This document shows positions 18,863 through 28,004 of a DNA stretch of 64,000 nt, in pieces (within the stretch, counting starts at the first letter, position 1; each line of letters starts with the position of its first letter). The translations under genes were made by a program, and so were the position numbers. The DNA is from Mycobacterium attenuatum (GTDB taxonomy: Bacteria > Actinomycetota > Actinomycetes > Mycobacteriales > Mycobacteriaceae), in the NCBI RefSeq assembly GCF_900566085.1, contig NZ_UPHT01000095.1, forward strand, positions 1 to 64,000, in the 5' to 3' direction. Under the pieces are notes generated by a model. It saw only the letters and a program-made list of their open reading frames with translations. It did no database searches and was not told the origin of the DNA.

Positions 18863-20221
18863 TCACATGCTGGCGATCAGGCGTTTGACCCGCTCGTCCA
18901 CTGAACGGAACGGGTCCTTGCACAGCACGGTGCGTTGCGCCTGGTCGTTGAGTTTGAGATGTACCCAGTCGACGGTGAAATCGCGTCCGGCGGCCTGCGC
19001 GGCGCTGATGAACTCACCGCGCAATCGGGCGCGAGTGGTCTGCGGCGGGTGGTCGACGGCGTCGGCGATTTCCTCGTCTGTGGTGACGCGCGCCGCCAAC
19101 CCCTTGCGCTGCAGCAGGTCGAAGACGCCGCGCCCGCGTTTGATGTCGTGGTAGGCCAGGTCCAGCTGGGCGATCTTGGGGTCGGATAGCTCCATGTTGT
19201 AGCGGTCCTGGTAGCGCTGGAACAGCTTGCGCTTGATCACCCAGTCGATCTCAGTGTCCACCTTGGCGAAATCCTGGCTCTCGACCGCGTCGAGTTGACG
19301 TCCCCACAGGTCGACCACCTGCTCTATCTGCGGGTTCGGCTCGCGGTTTTGCAGATGATCGACGGCGCGGGCGTGGTACTCGCGTTGGATGTCCAGCGCG
19401 CTGGCCTGGCGTCCCCCGGCCAGCCGTACCGGCCGGCGACCGGTGATGTCGTGGCTGACCTCACGGATGGCGCGGATCGGGTTATCCAGGGAGAAGTCAC
19501 GAAACGCCACCCCCGCTTCGATCATTTCGAGCACCAGCGCGGCGGTTCCCACCTTGAGCATGGTGGTGGTCTCACACATGTTGGAGTCGCCGACGATGAC
19601 GTGCAGCCGCCGGTATTTCTCGGCGTCGGCGTGGGGCTCGTCGCGGGTGTTGATGATCGGCCGTGATCGGGTGGTAGCGCTGGAGACCCCCTCCCAGATG
19701 TGCTCGGCTCGCTGGGACAGGCAGAACGTCGCGGCCTTGGGCGTCTGCAGCACCTTGCCGGCCCCGCAGATCAGCTGGCGGGTGACGAGGAAAGGTAGCA
19801 ACACGTCGGAGATGCGGGAGAACTCGCCGGCCCGCACAATCAAGTAGTTCTCATGGCAACCGTAGGAGTTGCCCGCCGAATCGGTGTTGTTCTTGAACAG
19901 GTAGATGTCCCCGCCGATACCCTCGTCGGCAAGCCGCTGTTCGGCGTCGATGAGCAGGTCCTCGAGCACCCATTCGCCGGCCCGGTCGTGGGTGACCAGC
20001 TGCACCAGGCTGTCGCATTCGGCGGTGGCATATTCGGGGTGACTACCCACGTCGAGGTAGAGGCGTGCGCCGTTGCGCAGGAAAACGTTGGAGCTGCGCC
20101 CCCAGGACACCACCCGGCGAAACAGGTAGCGTGCCACCTCGTCGGGGCTGAGCCGACGATGGCCGTGGAAGGTGCAGGTGACACCGAACTCGGTCTCGAT
20201 GCCCATGATTCGTCGCTGCAC
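18863..20221 (-). CDS. pafA: Pup-protein ligase PafA (proteasome accessory factor A)
   Basis: 452 residues from a GTG at 20221, exactly the length I recall for M. tuberculosis PafA. It opens [15 protein letters not shown], containing the catalytic-site Glu of the glutamine-synthetase-like fold, and shows [15 protein letters not shown] and [20 protein letters not shown]. It joins the C-terminal Glu of Pup to lysines of target proteins using ATP, marking them for the proteasome. It is transcribed away from the biosynthetic cluster. In this genome it is separated from prcA, prcB, pup and dop by about 31 kb. A leaderless -10 element precedes the GTG. Confidence 0.96.
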   Translation of the reverse strand: MQRRIMGIETEFGVTCTFHGHRRLSPDEVARYLFRRVVSWGRSSNVFLRNGARLYLDVGSHPEYATAECDSLVQLVTHDRAGEWVLEDLLIDAEQRLADEGIGGDIYLFKNNTDSAGNSYGCHENYLIVRAGEFSRISDVLLPFLVTRQLICGAGKVLQTPKAATFCLSQRAEHIWEGVSSATTRSRPIINTRDEPHADAEKYRRLHVIVGDSNMCETTTMLKVGTAALVLEMIEAGVAFRDFSLDNPIRAIREVSHDITGRRPVRLAGGRQASALDIQREYHARAVDHLQNREPNPQIEQVVDLWGRQLDAVESQDFAKVDTEIDWVIKRKLFQRYQDRYNMELSDPKIAQLDLAYHDIKRGRGVFDLLQRKGLAARVTTDEEIADAVDHPPQTTRARLRGEFISAAQAAGRDFTVDWVHLKLNDQAQRTVLCKDPFRSVDERVKRLIASM

Positions 20222-20234
20222 GTAATCGAGGGTA
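20222..20234 (-). promoter_or_regulatory. Leaderless-type -10 element for pafA
   Basis: On the minus strand TACCCT (20229-20234), matching TANNNT, then seven bases, then the GTG start of pafA. This supports the choice of the GTG as start and predicts a leaderless message. Confidence 0.45.
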
Positions 20235-21096
20235 CTGGTTGTCTTGATGCGGTGGTGAGCAAGCCGCGCCCAGTGTCGGGACCAACCCGGTCTCACCCGT
20301 GGGCAGCACCACCTTGCTGCCCGGGGCTGATAGCGGTGATCCGGGAGCGGGTTGCTATGCGGGGGGCGCGCACGGCGTCCCGGTTGCGCGGCAGCCGTGG
20401 CTGTGCACCTATTGCACGAGGGAGTTGGTGTCCGATTTGCCGCTTTTGAGCGACAATTTAGGGGGTGCAATTTAGGGCGCCGGCGCGGTTCCTGTATCGG
20501 CGGTTACTTCGAGTATCCGAGAACACCCGGGCCTCTGCTTGACCGGCGCAGTGCCCGGGTTTCGCCACGGCGGTCGACGTGTCCATTGACCGCCGTGGAC
20601 GCACAGTTGACGACGTAAGTGCACGCTCGAATCCGTCTGCGAGCATAAGCGGAGGCGTCCAGGTCGTCGAGCGTGCAGCCAGGGCGGCCGACGCGCCGCG
20701 AGCTCGCCACGCGGGCACAGTCGAAGCCGTCAATGCACACTCGACGCCGTCAGGGCACACTCGAAGTTCGCGGCGGGCGTAGCAGAGGCAGCCAGGACGT
20801 CGAGCGTGCAGCCAGGGCGTCGAGCGTTGTAGGCAGGGCGTCGAGCGTGCAGCCAGGACGTCGAGCGTGCAGCCAGGGCGGCAGACGCGCCGCGAGCTCG
20901 CCACGTGGGCACAGTCGAAATCGTCAATGCACACTCGATGCCGTCAGGGCACACTCGAAGTTCGCGGCGGGCGTAGCAGAGGCGTCCACGGCGTCGAGCG
21001 TGCGTCCACGGCGGCCGACGCGCCGTGAGCCCGCCACGCGGGCACAGTCGAAACCGTCAGTGCATACGAAAACCGGCAATCAGTCCCCCGGCGAGG
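20235..21096. repeat. Non-coding stretch with degenerate tandem/inverted repeats built on TCGAGYGTGC
   Basis: No credible gene lies here. From about 20560 to 21070 the sequence consists of imperfect copies of a 130-190 base unit beginning GTCGAGCGTGC at 20666, 20860 and 20993, with a more degraded copy before 20666. Each unit contains the core TCGAGYGTGC in one orientation near its start and the reverse complement (GCACACTCGA) twice near its end. Between about 20790 and 20860 a 20-base subunit (CGTCGAGCGTGCAGCCAGG) is repeated several times. The block lies exactly between pafA and the terminal NRPS gene, at the left edge of the cluster. Part of 20235-20560 may hold upstream control elements of pafA. 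Confidence 0.75.
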
Positions 21097-24000
21097 CTAA
21101 CGCCCCACTACCCGGCCGTTGACTAATGCAGCATTCAGTTGTGCACCAAATAACCTGAGCGACTCGGCATTCAACATTTCGTTGTGCGTGGCGTCAACGG
21201 GGTACTCGACGATATGGCCGCGGACATACTGCCGCCAATCCTCGAGCAGCGTCGAACCATTTCCGTTGCGGGTAGCCGCGAATAAAATTAGGTCGCCGTC
21301 AAAGACCGCTGGCGCATGTTCGGAGCGATACCTTTCGTTGGCGATGCTGTTGGTGATCAGAATCCGAAGCAGCTGAGCGGACGGGAGCCCAAAATTCGCA
21401 TCCGGTCGTTGCTGGATTAGTTCCTCTGCCTGCTGATAGGTAAAGGGCTCACGATCATCGGCCGGCAGCTCGATCCCATTTGCGCGCAGTACATATTTCA
21501 GAATTTCACCTTCCCGCGCTGCGGCAGTGGTTGCCTCATCCGCTTGCTCGGCGCGCGGAGTCGCATCGAGGACGATGAGTCGCCCGACGACGCATCCCCG
21601 CCGGCGAAGCTCGACGGCAAGCTCGTGCACCACAATTCCCCCGAACGACCAGCCGAGCAGGTGGTATGGCCCGCCGGGATACAACGATTGAACGGTGTCG
21701 GCATAGTGCTGCGCCATGTCACGAATTGAGTCGGGCCTGGTGTCATCGTCGACAACCTGCTGAATGCCGATAATCGGGCAGTCCAGGTAGGCGCCCAGCG
21801 CGTGATAAGGCCAGCTCAACCCGACGGCGGTGTGAATGCAGAACAGCGGAACCCCGCCAGCATGCCGCAGCACCTCCACCGGGGTCACCTCCGGTGACCG
21901 CGTCGGGCGGCGCAGCAGCCGACTTAGGCTCGCCACCGACGGTGCGTCGAACAGGCTGCGAACCGTCAGGTCGACGTTCAAGGATCTGCGCACTCCGGCA
22001 ACCACCCGCATGGCCAACAGCGAGTTGCCGCCCAGATCGAAGAAGGATTCGTCGATGCCCACCCGCGGTAGACCCAGTACCTCCGCATAGATGCCGGCGA
22101 GGGTTTCCTCCACCGCGGTGGTCGGCGCGCGGTAGCGGGTGGTGTCGGCGTAGTCGGGGGCCGGCAGGGCGCGTTTGTCGAGCTTGCCGTTGACTGTCAA
22201 CGGCAGCGTCGCCACGCTCACCACCGCCGCGGGCCGCATATATTCGGGCAGCCGCTCGGATAGCTGCGCGCGGAGCTGCTCAACCTGCACCTGCCCGGCT
22301 ACATATCCCACCAGCCGCCGGTCACCGGGACGGTCCTCACGCGCGATCACCACCGCCTGCTGGCCCCCGGCGACCTCGGACAGCACCGTGCTCACCTCAC
22401 CCAACTCAATGCGGTAGCCACGGATCTTCACCTGCTCGTCGGCACGGCCCAGATAGTCCAGCTGCCCATCGGCGCGCCAGCGCACCAGATCCCCGGTGCG
22501 ATACATCCGCTGCCCAACCCCATAGGGACACGCCACAAACCGGGCCGCGGTCAGCGCCGGCCGGCGCCAATACCCGCAGCCCACCCCAGCACCGGCCACG
22601 TACAGCTCCCCCACCACCCCCACGGGCACTGGGCGCAGCCAGCCGTCCAACACGAACAACGCCGCACCCGGCACCGGCGAACCAATCGGCGGCGGCGCCG
22701 AATCGGCAACCAGCGGCGTACTCGTGGACACCCAGACAGTCGCCTCAGTCGGGCCGTAGGTGTTGATCATCATCCGGCCGGGCGCCCAGCGATCCACCAG
22801 CTCGACGGGACACACCTCGCCGAGCAGCACCACAGCCGCGGACTCCAGCCCGCGCCGCGGCAACATCCCGATGGCAGAGGGCGTTTGAGTCAACACGTCG
22901 ACGTGTTCCCGCACCAGCAGGGCATGCAAGTCCGACGCCGAGCGCGCCACCGCGTCCGGCACCACCACCAGCCGTCCGCCGTGCAGGAGCGCTCCCCACA
23001 TCTCCCACACCGAGAAGTCGAACGAATACGAATGGCATTGGGCGCCAGTCTTTCCGGCGGTGGCGGTGAACGGAGGCACCACGTCGAAGAGCTGGGTGAC
23101 ATTGCGGTGGGTAATCGCAACACCTTTGGGGGTCCCGGTAGTACCGGAGGTGTACATGATGTAGGCGACGTGGTCGGCGGCGGGGGTCGGCGGCGCGGTG
23201 CTGGGATAGGTATCGATTCGGGGATCGTCGATGTCGATGACGGCCAGATCGGTCGCCCCGGCGGCAACGAGCAACGGGGCGAGGTCGGTGGTGGTGATCG
23301 CGGCTTTGGGCGACGCGTCGGTGAGCATGAACCCGATACGCGCACTTGGGTGTTGGGTATCGATGGGTAGATAGGCGGCCCCGGTCTTGAGCACCGCGAT
23401 GATGGCGACGGTGGCCGGGACGGAGCGCGCCAGCAGCAGAGCCACGACCGCCCCGGAGCCCACCCCCGCATCGATCAATGCGTGGGCCAGCCGGTTCGCG
23501 GCCCGCTCCAGTTGCGCGTAGGTCAGCTTACGGTCCACACCGGTCAGCGCCACCGACCGGGGCGTGCGAGCGACCTGGGCGCCGAACAGCTCCGGAATCG
23601 AGACCGGTGCAAGGGTTTTGCCCAGCGCAGCGCGGTTGCCAATTGCATCGAGATGGGCGTGTTCGGCGGCGTCGAGCACGTCGATCGATGACAACGGCGC
23701 GCTCGGATCGGCAGTCATCGCGGTCAGCAGCCGTTCCAGCCGGTCCCGCAACCTCTCGATGCTGGGAGCAGCGAAAACGTCGGTGCGGTAGATGATTTCG
23801 CCGCCGATGCCGGCGTGCGCACCGTTGGGGGTGAAGCGGTCGCCGAAGGTGAGGGTCAGGTCAAGGGGCGCGGCGTAGGTATCGGCCGGGATGGAACTGA
23901 CACATAGCCCGGGCAACATCAATTCGTCGGCTGGAGCCGGGCTTTGCCAGGCCAACATGACTTGGATCAGCGGATGATGAGTAAGGCTGCGGGTGGGGTT

Positions 24001-25173
24001 GAGCCGTTCGACGACCACCTCGAAGGGCACGTCTTGGTGGTCGTAGGCGTCCAGACTGGCCTCACGGACCCGGGTGATCAGCTCGGTGAGGTTGGGGTTA
24101 CCGGCCACGCTGATGCGCAGCACCACCGTATTGACGAACAGCCCGACCATCTCCTCGAAGGCGGCCTCGGTGCGCCCGGCGACCGGGATGCCCACGGCGA
24201 TATCGGTGTTGCCGCTAAGGCGGGCCAACAATGCCACCACGCCGGCCGTGATCACCATGAAGCTGGTGGCGCGCTGCTCGCGCGCCAACCGGGCGACGCT
24301 CTGGCGCAAGGCCACCGGCCAGTCGACGGCCACACCGGCGCCCTCGTGCCGGGCCACCTGCGGGTAGTGCCGGTCGGCGGGCAGCTCCAGCCGTTCTGGC
24401 AACCCGGCCAGGGTTTGCTGCCAGTGCGCCAGCCCGGCGCAGATGGGGCTGGTGGTGTCGTCGAGCTCACCTAGCTGGTCGCGCTGCCACCGACAGTAAT
24501 CGACGTAGTGCAGTGTCAACTCGTCCCAGCCCGGAACTGCTCCGGCGCTACGGGCGGTGTAAGCGGTGGCCAGATCGCGCAGCAGCGGGCTGAGCGACCA
24601 CCGGTCGGCGGCGATGTGGTGCATGACGATGACCAGCACGTGTTCGTCAGCGCCGACGCTGAAAAGCTCTGTCCGCAGCGGGATTTGGTTGGCCAGGTCG
24701 AACCGGTAGCGAACCAGCGCGGCAATTGCCTGCGGCAGCCGGCTCGCCGGCCACGCCACGGCGTCGGTGACTTGCCAGCCCGCATCGGCGGCGGTGGCGT
24801 CGATGACACGCTGCTCGGGGATCCCGTCGGTGGCCGGAAAGACGGTGCGCAGTGATCGGTGGCGGCCGACTACATCGGTAACCGCCACGCGTAGCGCCTC
24901 GACGTCCAGCGGTCCACACAGCCGCAGTGCCAGCGCCATGTTGTAGATCGGCGAGGGCCCTTCCAGTTGGTCAATGAACCACAACCGACGCTGCGCATAG
25001 GACAGCGGCACCAGCTTCGGCGGCGCCGCGGCCGCCAAAGGTTGGACGCCGTCAGCGGCCATGCCCAAGTGAACGACCGGGCCGGGCGCCGACAGTGCGT
25101 CGACGAGGGCACATATGACGCCGCATCGATCCGGGGCCACGGGCACTTTCCACGCTGACGTACGGGCAGACAC
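21097..25173 (-). CDS. Terminal NRPS module C-A-PCP-TE
   Basis: A 1358-residue nonribosomal peptide synthetase. Domains: condensation about 52-480 with HHIAADR (His185-His186, Asp190, but Arg at the usual Gly); adenylation about 520-1005 with [20 protein letters not shown] and [12 protein letters not shown] about 1015-1088 with LGGNSL (Ser1051); type I thioesterase from about 1100 with GWSFGG (Ser1176). My hand-aligned specificity code is DFWTLGTVWK. Asp at the first site means an alpha-amino acid; the DFW opening is shared with Thr-type codes but the rest differs, so the residue is unresolved. The TE makes this the releasing protein of the line. Start is a GTG at 25173; an ATG at 25062 is an alternative. 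Minus strand, separated from the main operon by the MFS gene. Confidence 0.9.
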   Translation of the reverse strand: MSARTSAWKVPVAPDRCGVICALVDALSAPGPVVHLGMAADGVQPLAAAAPPKLVPLSYAQRRLWFIDQLEGPSPIYNMALALRLCGPLDVEALRVAVTDVVGRHRSLRTVFPATDGIPEQRVIDATAADAGWQVTDAVAWPASRLPQAIAALVRYRFDLANQIPLRTELFSVGADEHVLVIVMHHIAADRWSLSPLLRDLATAYTARSAGAVPGWDELTLHYVDYCRWQRDQLGELDDTTSPICAGLAHWQQTLAGLPERLELPADRHYPQVARHEGAGVAVDWPVALRQSVARLAREQRATSFMVITAGVVALLARLSGNTDIAVGIPVAGRTEAAFEEMVGLFVNTVVLRISVAGNPNLTELITRVREASLDAYDHQDVPFEVVVERLNPTRSLTHHPLIQVMLAWQSPAPADELMLPGLCVSSIPADTYAAPLDLTLTFGDRFTPNGAHAGIGGEIIYRTDVFAAPSIERLRDRLERLLTAMTADPSAPLSSIDVLDAAEHAHLDAIGNRAALGKTLAPVSIPELFGAQVARTPRSVALTGVDRKLTYAQLERAANRLAHALIDAGVGSGAVVALLLARSVPATVAIIAVLKTGAAYLPIDTQHPSARIGFMLTDASPKAAITTTDLAPLLVAAGATDLAVIDIDDPRIDTYPSTAPPTPAADHVAYIMYTSGTTGTPKGVAITHRNVTQLFDVVPPFTATAGKTGAQCHSYSFDFSVWEMWGALLHGGRLVVVPDAVARSASDLHALLVREHVDVLTQTPSAIGMLPRRGLESAAVVLLGEVCPVELVDRWAPGRMMINTYGPTEATVWVSTSTPLVADSAPPPIGSPVPGAALFVLDGWLRPVPVGVVGELYVAGAGVGCGYWRRPALTAARFVACPYGVGQRMYRTGDLVRWRADGQLDYLGRADEQVKIRGYRIELGEVSTVLSEVAGGQQAVVIAREDRPGDRRLVGYVAGQVQVEQLRAQLSERLPEYMRPAAVVSVATLPLTVNGKLDKRALPAPDYADTTRYRAPTTAVEETLAGIYAEVLGLPRVGIDESFFDLGGNSLLAMRVVAGVRRSLNVDLTVRSLFDAPSVASLSRLLRRPTRSPEVTPVEVLRHAGGVPLFCIHTAVGLSWPYHALGAYLDCPIIGIQQVVDDDTRPDSIRDMAQHYADTVQSLYPGGPYHLLGWSFGGIVVHELAVELRRRGCVVGRLIVLDATPRAEQADEATTAAAREGEILKYVLRANGIELPADDREPFTYQQAEELIQQRPDANFGLPSAQLLRILITNSIANERYRSEHAPAVFDGDLILFAATRNGNGSTLLEDWRQYVRGHIVEYPVDATHNEMLNAESLRLFGAQLNAALVNGRVVGR

Positions 25174-25404
25174 GCATCGCGATCAATCCCTGCACTCGGC
25201 TCCGGCGAGATATCCAACCTACACCCGTTCGCGGCAATAACCGATCGCTCGGTGGTGCGTCGCTCGGACGTCTCGAACCGGCTCTCACCTAACGCCTCTT
25301 GCGTTTTCAGAATTCGCCAAGGATTCGCGTAGCGCCTCTGGCGAAGCTGTGCTGGTCGACGTACTCGCCGCGATAGCGGCCCTTGAGAGGGAGCAGCAGC
25401 ACCA
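25174..25404. promoter_or_regulatory. Divergent promoter region between terminal NRPS and MFS exporter
   Basis: 231 bases between genes transcribed in opposite directions, so promoters for both should lie here. I see an inverted repeat with 7-base arms, TTCGCCA and TGGCGAA, flanking about 20 bases (roughly 25313-25346). A purine-rich GAGAGGGAG about 12 bases before the ATG of the MFS gene is a fair ribosome site. No -10 or -35 hexamer is convincing. Assignment as a control region is by position. Confidence 0.4.
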
Positions 25405-26778
25405 ATGGTTGGCATCAACCGCAAGGGATTCTCCAGTGGCCCGGCGATACGCGGTGGAATACACCGGCTGGGTGCGATGCTGCTGCCCGGTAGCGCGGCG
25501 GGTCGCATGCTGGCCATCAGTGCAGGAATCGACTCGCTGGGCACTGGGCTGTTTTTTGCCTCCTTCACGCTGTATTTCGTCGGCATCGTCAAGATCGGTG
25601 CGCCCCAAGTCGCCCTTGCCAGCACCGCGGCCGGAATCCTCGCCTTGTTCGTCCCGGTGCCGCTGGGCCGCCTGGCGGACCGGCTGGGGCCCGGAAGGCT
25701 CTACATCGGCCTGCTGGTCCTGCGTGGTCTCGGCTACTGCTGCTATGCAGGCGTTTCCGGCTTCAAGGGTTTCCTGGTACTCACCATGGTCCTGACCGCC
25801 GCCGACCGGGCGAGCACACCGCTGCAGCAGTCGGTGGTCCGGGCGTTGATCGGCAACCAGGACGGCACTCGGACGATGGCCTCAATCCGCGGCGTGCGCA
25901 ACGTGGGCCTGACCGCGGGCTTCCTGCTGGCCGCGGCGGCGTTCGCCACCGCTGCGATGTCGGTGTTTACCGTGCTCTTTGTCGCCAACGGAGTCTCTTT
26001 CCTCGTGGCGGCCGCCATGGTGTGGCCGACGGTTTCGCGGACGGAAGCGGTGGCAGCGCCCGCTCCGGCAACCGCTCCGACGGCCGGTCCGACGGCTGGG
26101 GCCGCCGCATGCCCGCGGTCCCCGTTTCGCGACCGATGGTTCGTGGTTTTCACGATCGGCAACGGCGTGTTGTGGCTGCACGACAGCGTGCTGATCGTGT
26201 TGCTGCCGATTTGGGTGATCAAGCACACCGCGGTGCCCGCGGGGTGGGTGCCGGTCTTCATGGCGGTCAACACGGTGCTGACCGCGGTGCTGCAGGTCTA
26301 CGTGGCCCGGTTCGCAAACGGGGCTGTGGCCGCGAATCGGGTACTGGGACTGGCGGGTCTGCTGCTGATCAGCTGCTGCGGCTTCTTGGCTATCGGCCAG
26401 GCCGCACCCACCGCCATCGCGGTCGTGGCGGTGCTGACGGCGGTCATCCTGCTCTCGGTCGCCGAAAATCTCCACAACGTTGCCGCCTACGAACTGTCCG
26501 CAGAGCTGTCACCCGAGGTGGCCTCGAGCCGCTACCTGGGCGCCTTCAGCCTTGCCTACACCGGTCAACAGGTCATCGGTCCTGCCGTGATGGCCGTGCT
26601 GATGCCGGTGGGGCTGATCGGCTGGCCGCTGCTGGCGGGGGCCTTCGGCGCCGCCGTTGTGGTCTCGCGAGGTGCTGCCGGCCGCTGCCTGGCCGAGCGG
26701 GCCGGAGCGGCGTCGCGCCGGCCGGTTGGTGCGCATCGGTTCTTCCGCGGGTTGCTGTCCGCGGCGTGCCCGGCGTAG
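25405..26778 (+). CDS. Major facilitator superfamily transporter, probable exporter of the cluster product
   Basis: 457 residues with about 12 hydrophobic helices, opening with a soluble stretch of about 20 residues before helix 1. The loop between helices 2 and 3 reads GRLADRLGPGRLYIG, a good match to the MFS signature GxLaDrxGrkxxl, and helices 4-5 contain VRALIGNQDGTRTMASIRGVRN. It is the only plus-strand gene inside the cluster, diverging from the terminal NRPS and converging with the condensation-like gene 17 bases away. Drug-efflux MFS proteins in such positions usually export the product and protect the producer; that role is inferred. Confidence 0.85.
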   Translation: MVGINRKGFSSGPAIRGGIHRLGAMLLPGSAAGRMLAISAGIDSLGTGLFFASFTLYFVGIVKIGAPQVALASTAAGILALFVPVPLGRLADRLGPGRLYIGLLVLRGLGYCCYAGVSGFKGFLVLTMVLTAADRASTPLQQSVVRALIGNQDGTRTMASIRGVRNVGLTAGFLLAAAAFATAAMSVFTVLFVANGVSFLVAAAMVWPTVSRTEAVAAPAPATAPTAGPTAGAAACPRSPFRDRWFVVFTIGNGVLWLHDSVLIVLLPIWVIKHTAVPAGWVPVFMAVNTVLTAVLQVYVARFANGAVAANRVLGLAGLLLISCCGFLAIGQAAPTAIAVVAVLTAVILLSVAENLHNVAAYELSAELSPEVASSRYLGAFSLAYTGQQVIGPAVMAVLMPVGLIGWPLLAGAFGAAVVVSRGAAGRCLAERAGAASRRPVGAHRFFRGLLSAACPA

Positions 26779-26795
26779 CAGCGAGCACTCGGGCA

Positions 26796-28004
26796 TCACA
26801 CCTCCGACATCTCGCGTAGCGCCCACACCAATTGGTGGGCGAACTCATCGGCGAATCGCCCGGTCACCGCAAGCGGGTTGTCGGCCACATACACCGACGG
26901 CGCGCGATGGTCGCCCCGGACCATCACGTGGATATCGGCGCGCGGCGGGCCTACCGCCCAGATGCTCGGCTCGTCAAGCAGATTCAGCGCGGACTCGTGC
27001 ACGGTAGGTCGGTTGGCGGTATCGAACTCAGCCAGCACCGTCATCCGGTCGGGGTGATCGAAAAACGGCTGCATCGGGGCGGGATCGGCAGCCAGTGACA
27101 CGCAGCTGTTGTCCAAGACATCGAGAAGAGCACCGCGGGCCTGCGAAATCAGCGCCCCCGCACCTACATCCGACACAATTCGCATCGGACGCGGCTCCAT
27201 GAGCGGCGCCACCGTGCCGTCCAATGCTTGGGTGCCGCGGTAACCGACCTCGGTCAAGAGCACCGTTTCGGCCGCGTCGACCTGCCGACGCCAAACCATG
27301 TGCACCGCGGCGACAACCGGGGCCAGCAGCGTGGTCCGGTACGCCGAAGCCAGGGAAACCATGGCGTGTTCGTCGGCGACCGTCAGCGGCACCCGGCGGA
27401 TACGTGCCGTCGTCGCGGCAGCGCGCGGCACCCGCGGATCGGCGCCAAAATTCGCACCGGCAAGCTGTCGCCGCCAGTGCAGCCGCTCGGTCCTCGCGTC
27501 GGACTCGTCCGACCCGCCGGCCCGCTCAGCCAGCGCCGCGCCGAATTGCGCCGGTGCCGGGCCCAAGTCCGGTGGCGGGCCGGCTTGGCACAACATGCAG
27601 AGTTCCTGGGCCAGCACATGCAATGACCACGGGTCGCTGATCAATCGGTCCAGGCCCATGACCACATACTGCTGCTGCGGCTGAACCGTTGCGACCAATC
27701 GCGCCCGCCACAACGGTTTCCCCGCTCGTCGATACCCGGCCAGCGCCAGCTCGGCGGCGAAGCTGCCGATGTCGCCGGCATGGGTATCGGCCCCGGCAAC
27801 GGCGTCCACCACGGTTTCGGGCGCAGCCGCGGACAGGTCGGGCCACAACAGCCGCAAGGCCTCGTGCCGCGATGCCAAGACGGCCAGTCGCGCAACCAGC
27901 ATGTCCAGGTCAATGGCGGAAGCCTCGAAAACCAGTGGAGCAAAATCGGCTCCGAGCGGACTGCGAGCCTCACGTAACCCGATCAGCCAACCTGGCATGC
28001 TCAC
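26796..28004 (-). CDS. Stand-alone condensation-like protein with degenerate active site
   Basis: 402 residues with the overall sequence pattern of an NRPS condensation domain (SRHEALRLLWPD early; a DRLISDPWSL stretch at the active-site position; C-terminal half with TRANRPTVHESALNLLDEP-like sequence). In the HHxxxDG motif the two His are replaced by Asp119-Arg120, Asp124 is kept and Gly is Pro125. The catalytic second His is therefore missing, and normal peptide-bond formation is unlikely. It may act as a docking or scaffolding partner, or have an altered reaction. It starts with GTG overlapping the stop of the thioesterase-oxygenase gene (GTGA), so it belongs to the same operon, of which it is the last minus-strand gene before the MFS gene. 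Confidence 0.7.
   Translation of the reverse strand: MSMPGWLIGLREARSPLGADFAPLVFEASAIDLDMLVARLAVLASRHEALRLLWPDLSAAAPETVVDAVAGADTHAGDIGSFAAELALAGYRRAGKPLWRARLVATVQPQQQYVVMGLDRLISDPWSLHVLAQELCMLCQAGPPPDLGPAPAQFGAALAERAGGSDESDARTERLHWRRQLAGANFGADPRVPRAAATTARIRRVPLTVADEHAMVSLASAYRTTLLAPVVAAVHMVWRRQVDAAETVLLTEVGYRGTQALDGTVAPLMEPRPMRIVSDVGAGALISQARGALLDVLDNSCVSLAADPAPMQPFFDHPDRMTVLAEFDTANRPTVHESALNLLDEPSIWAVGPPRADIHVMVRGDHRAPSVYVADNPLAVTGRFADEFAHQLVWALREMSEV

Noticed and set aside
18723..18923. A small minus-strand frame between pafA and pafB
   Set aside because: It overlaps the end of pafA, covers the pafB promoter and has no family-like content.
20666..21070. Possible CRISPR array in the repeat block
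   Set aside because: Units are degenerate, unequal in length, contain the core word in both orientations and lack unique spacers of constant size; no cas genes are nearby apart from a RecB/Cas4-like nuclease with housekeeping synteny.
26022..26819. A 265-residue frame overlapping the MFS transporter on the same strand
   Set aside because: It shares the DNA in another frame, is Arg/Gly-rich without membrane helices, and has no ribosome site.
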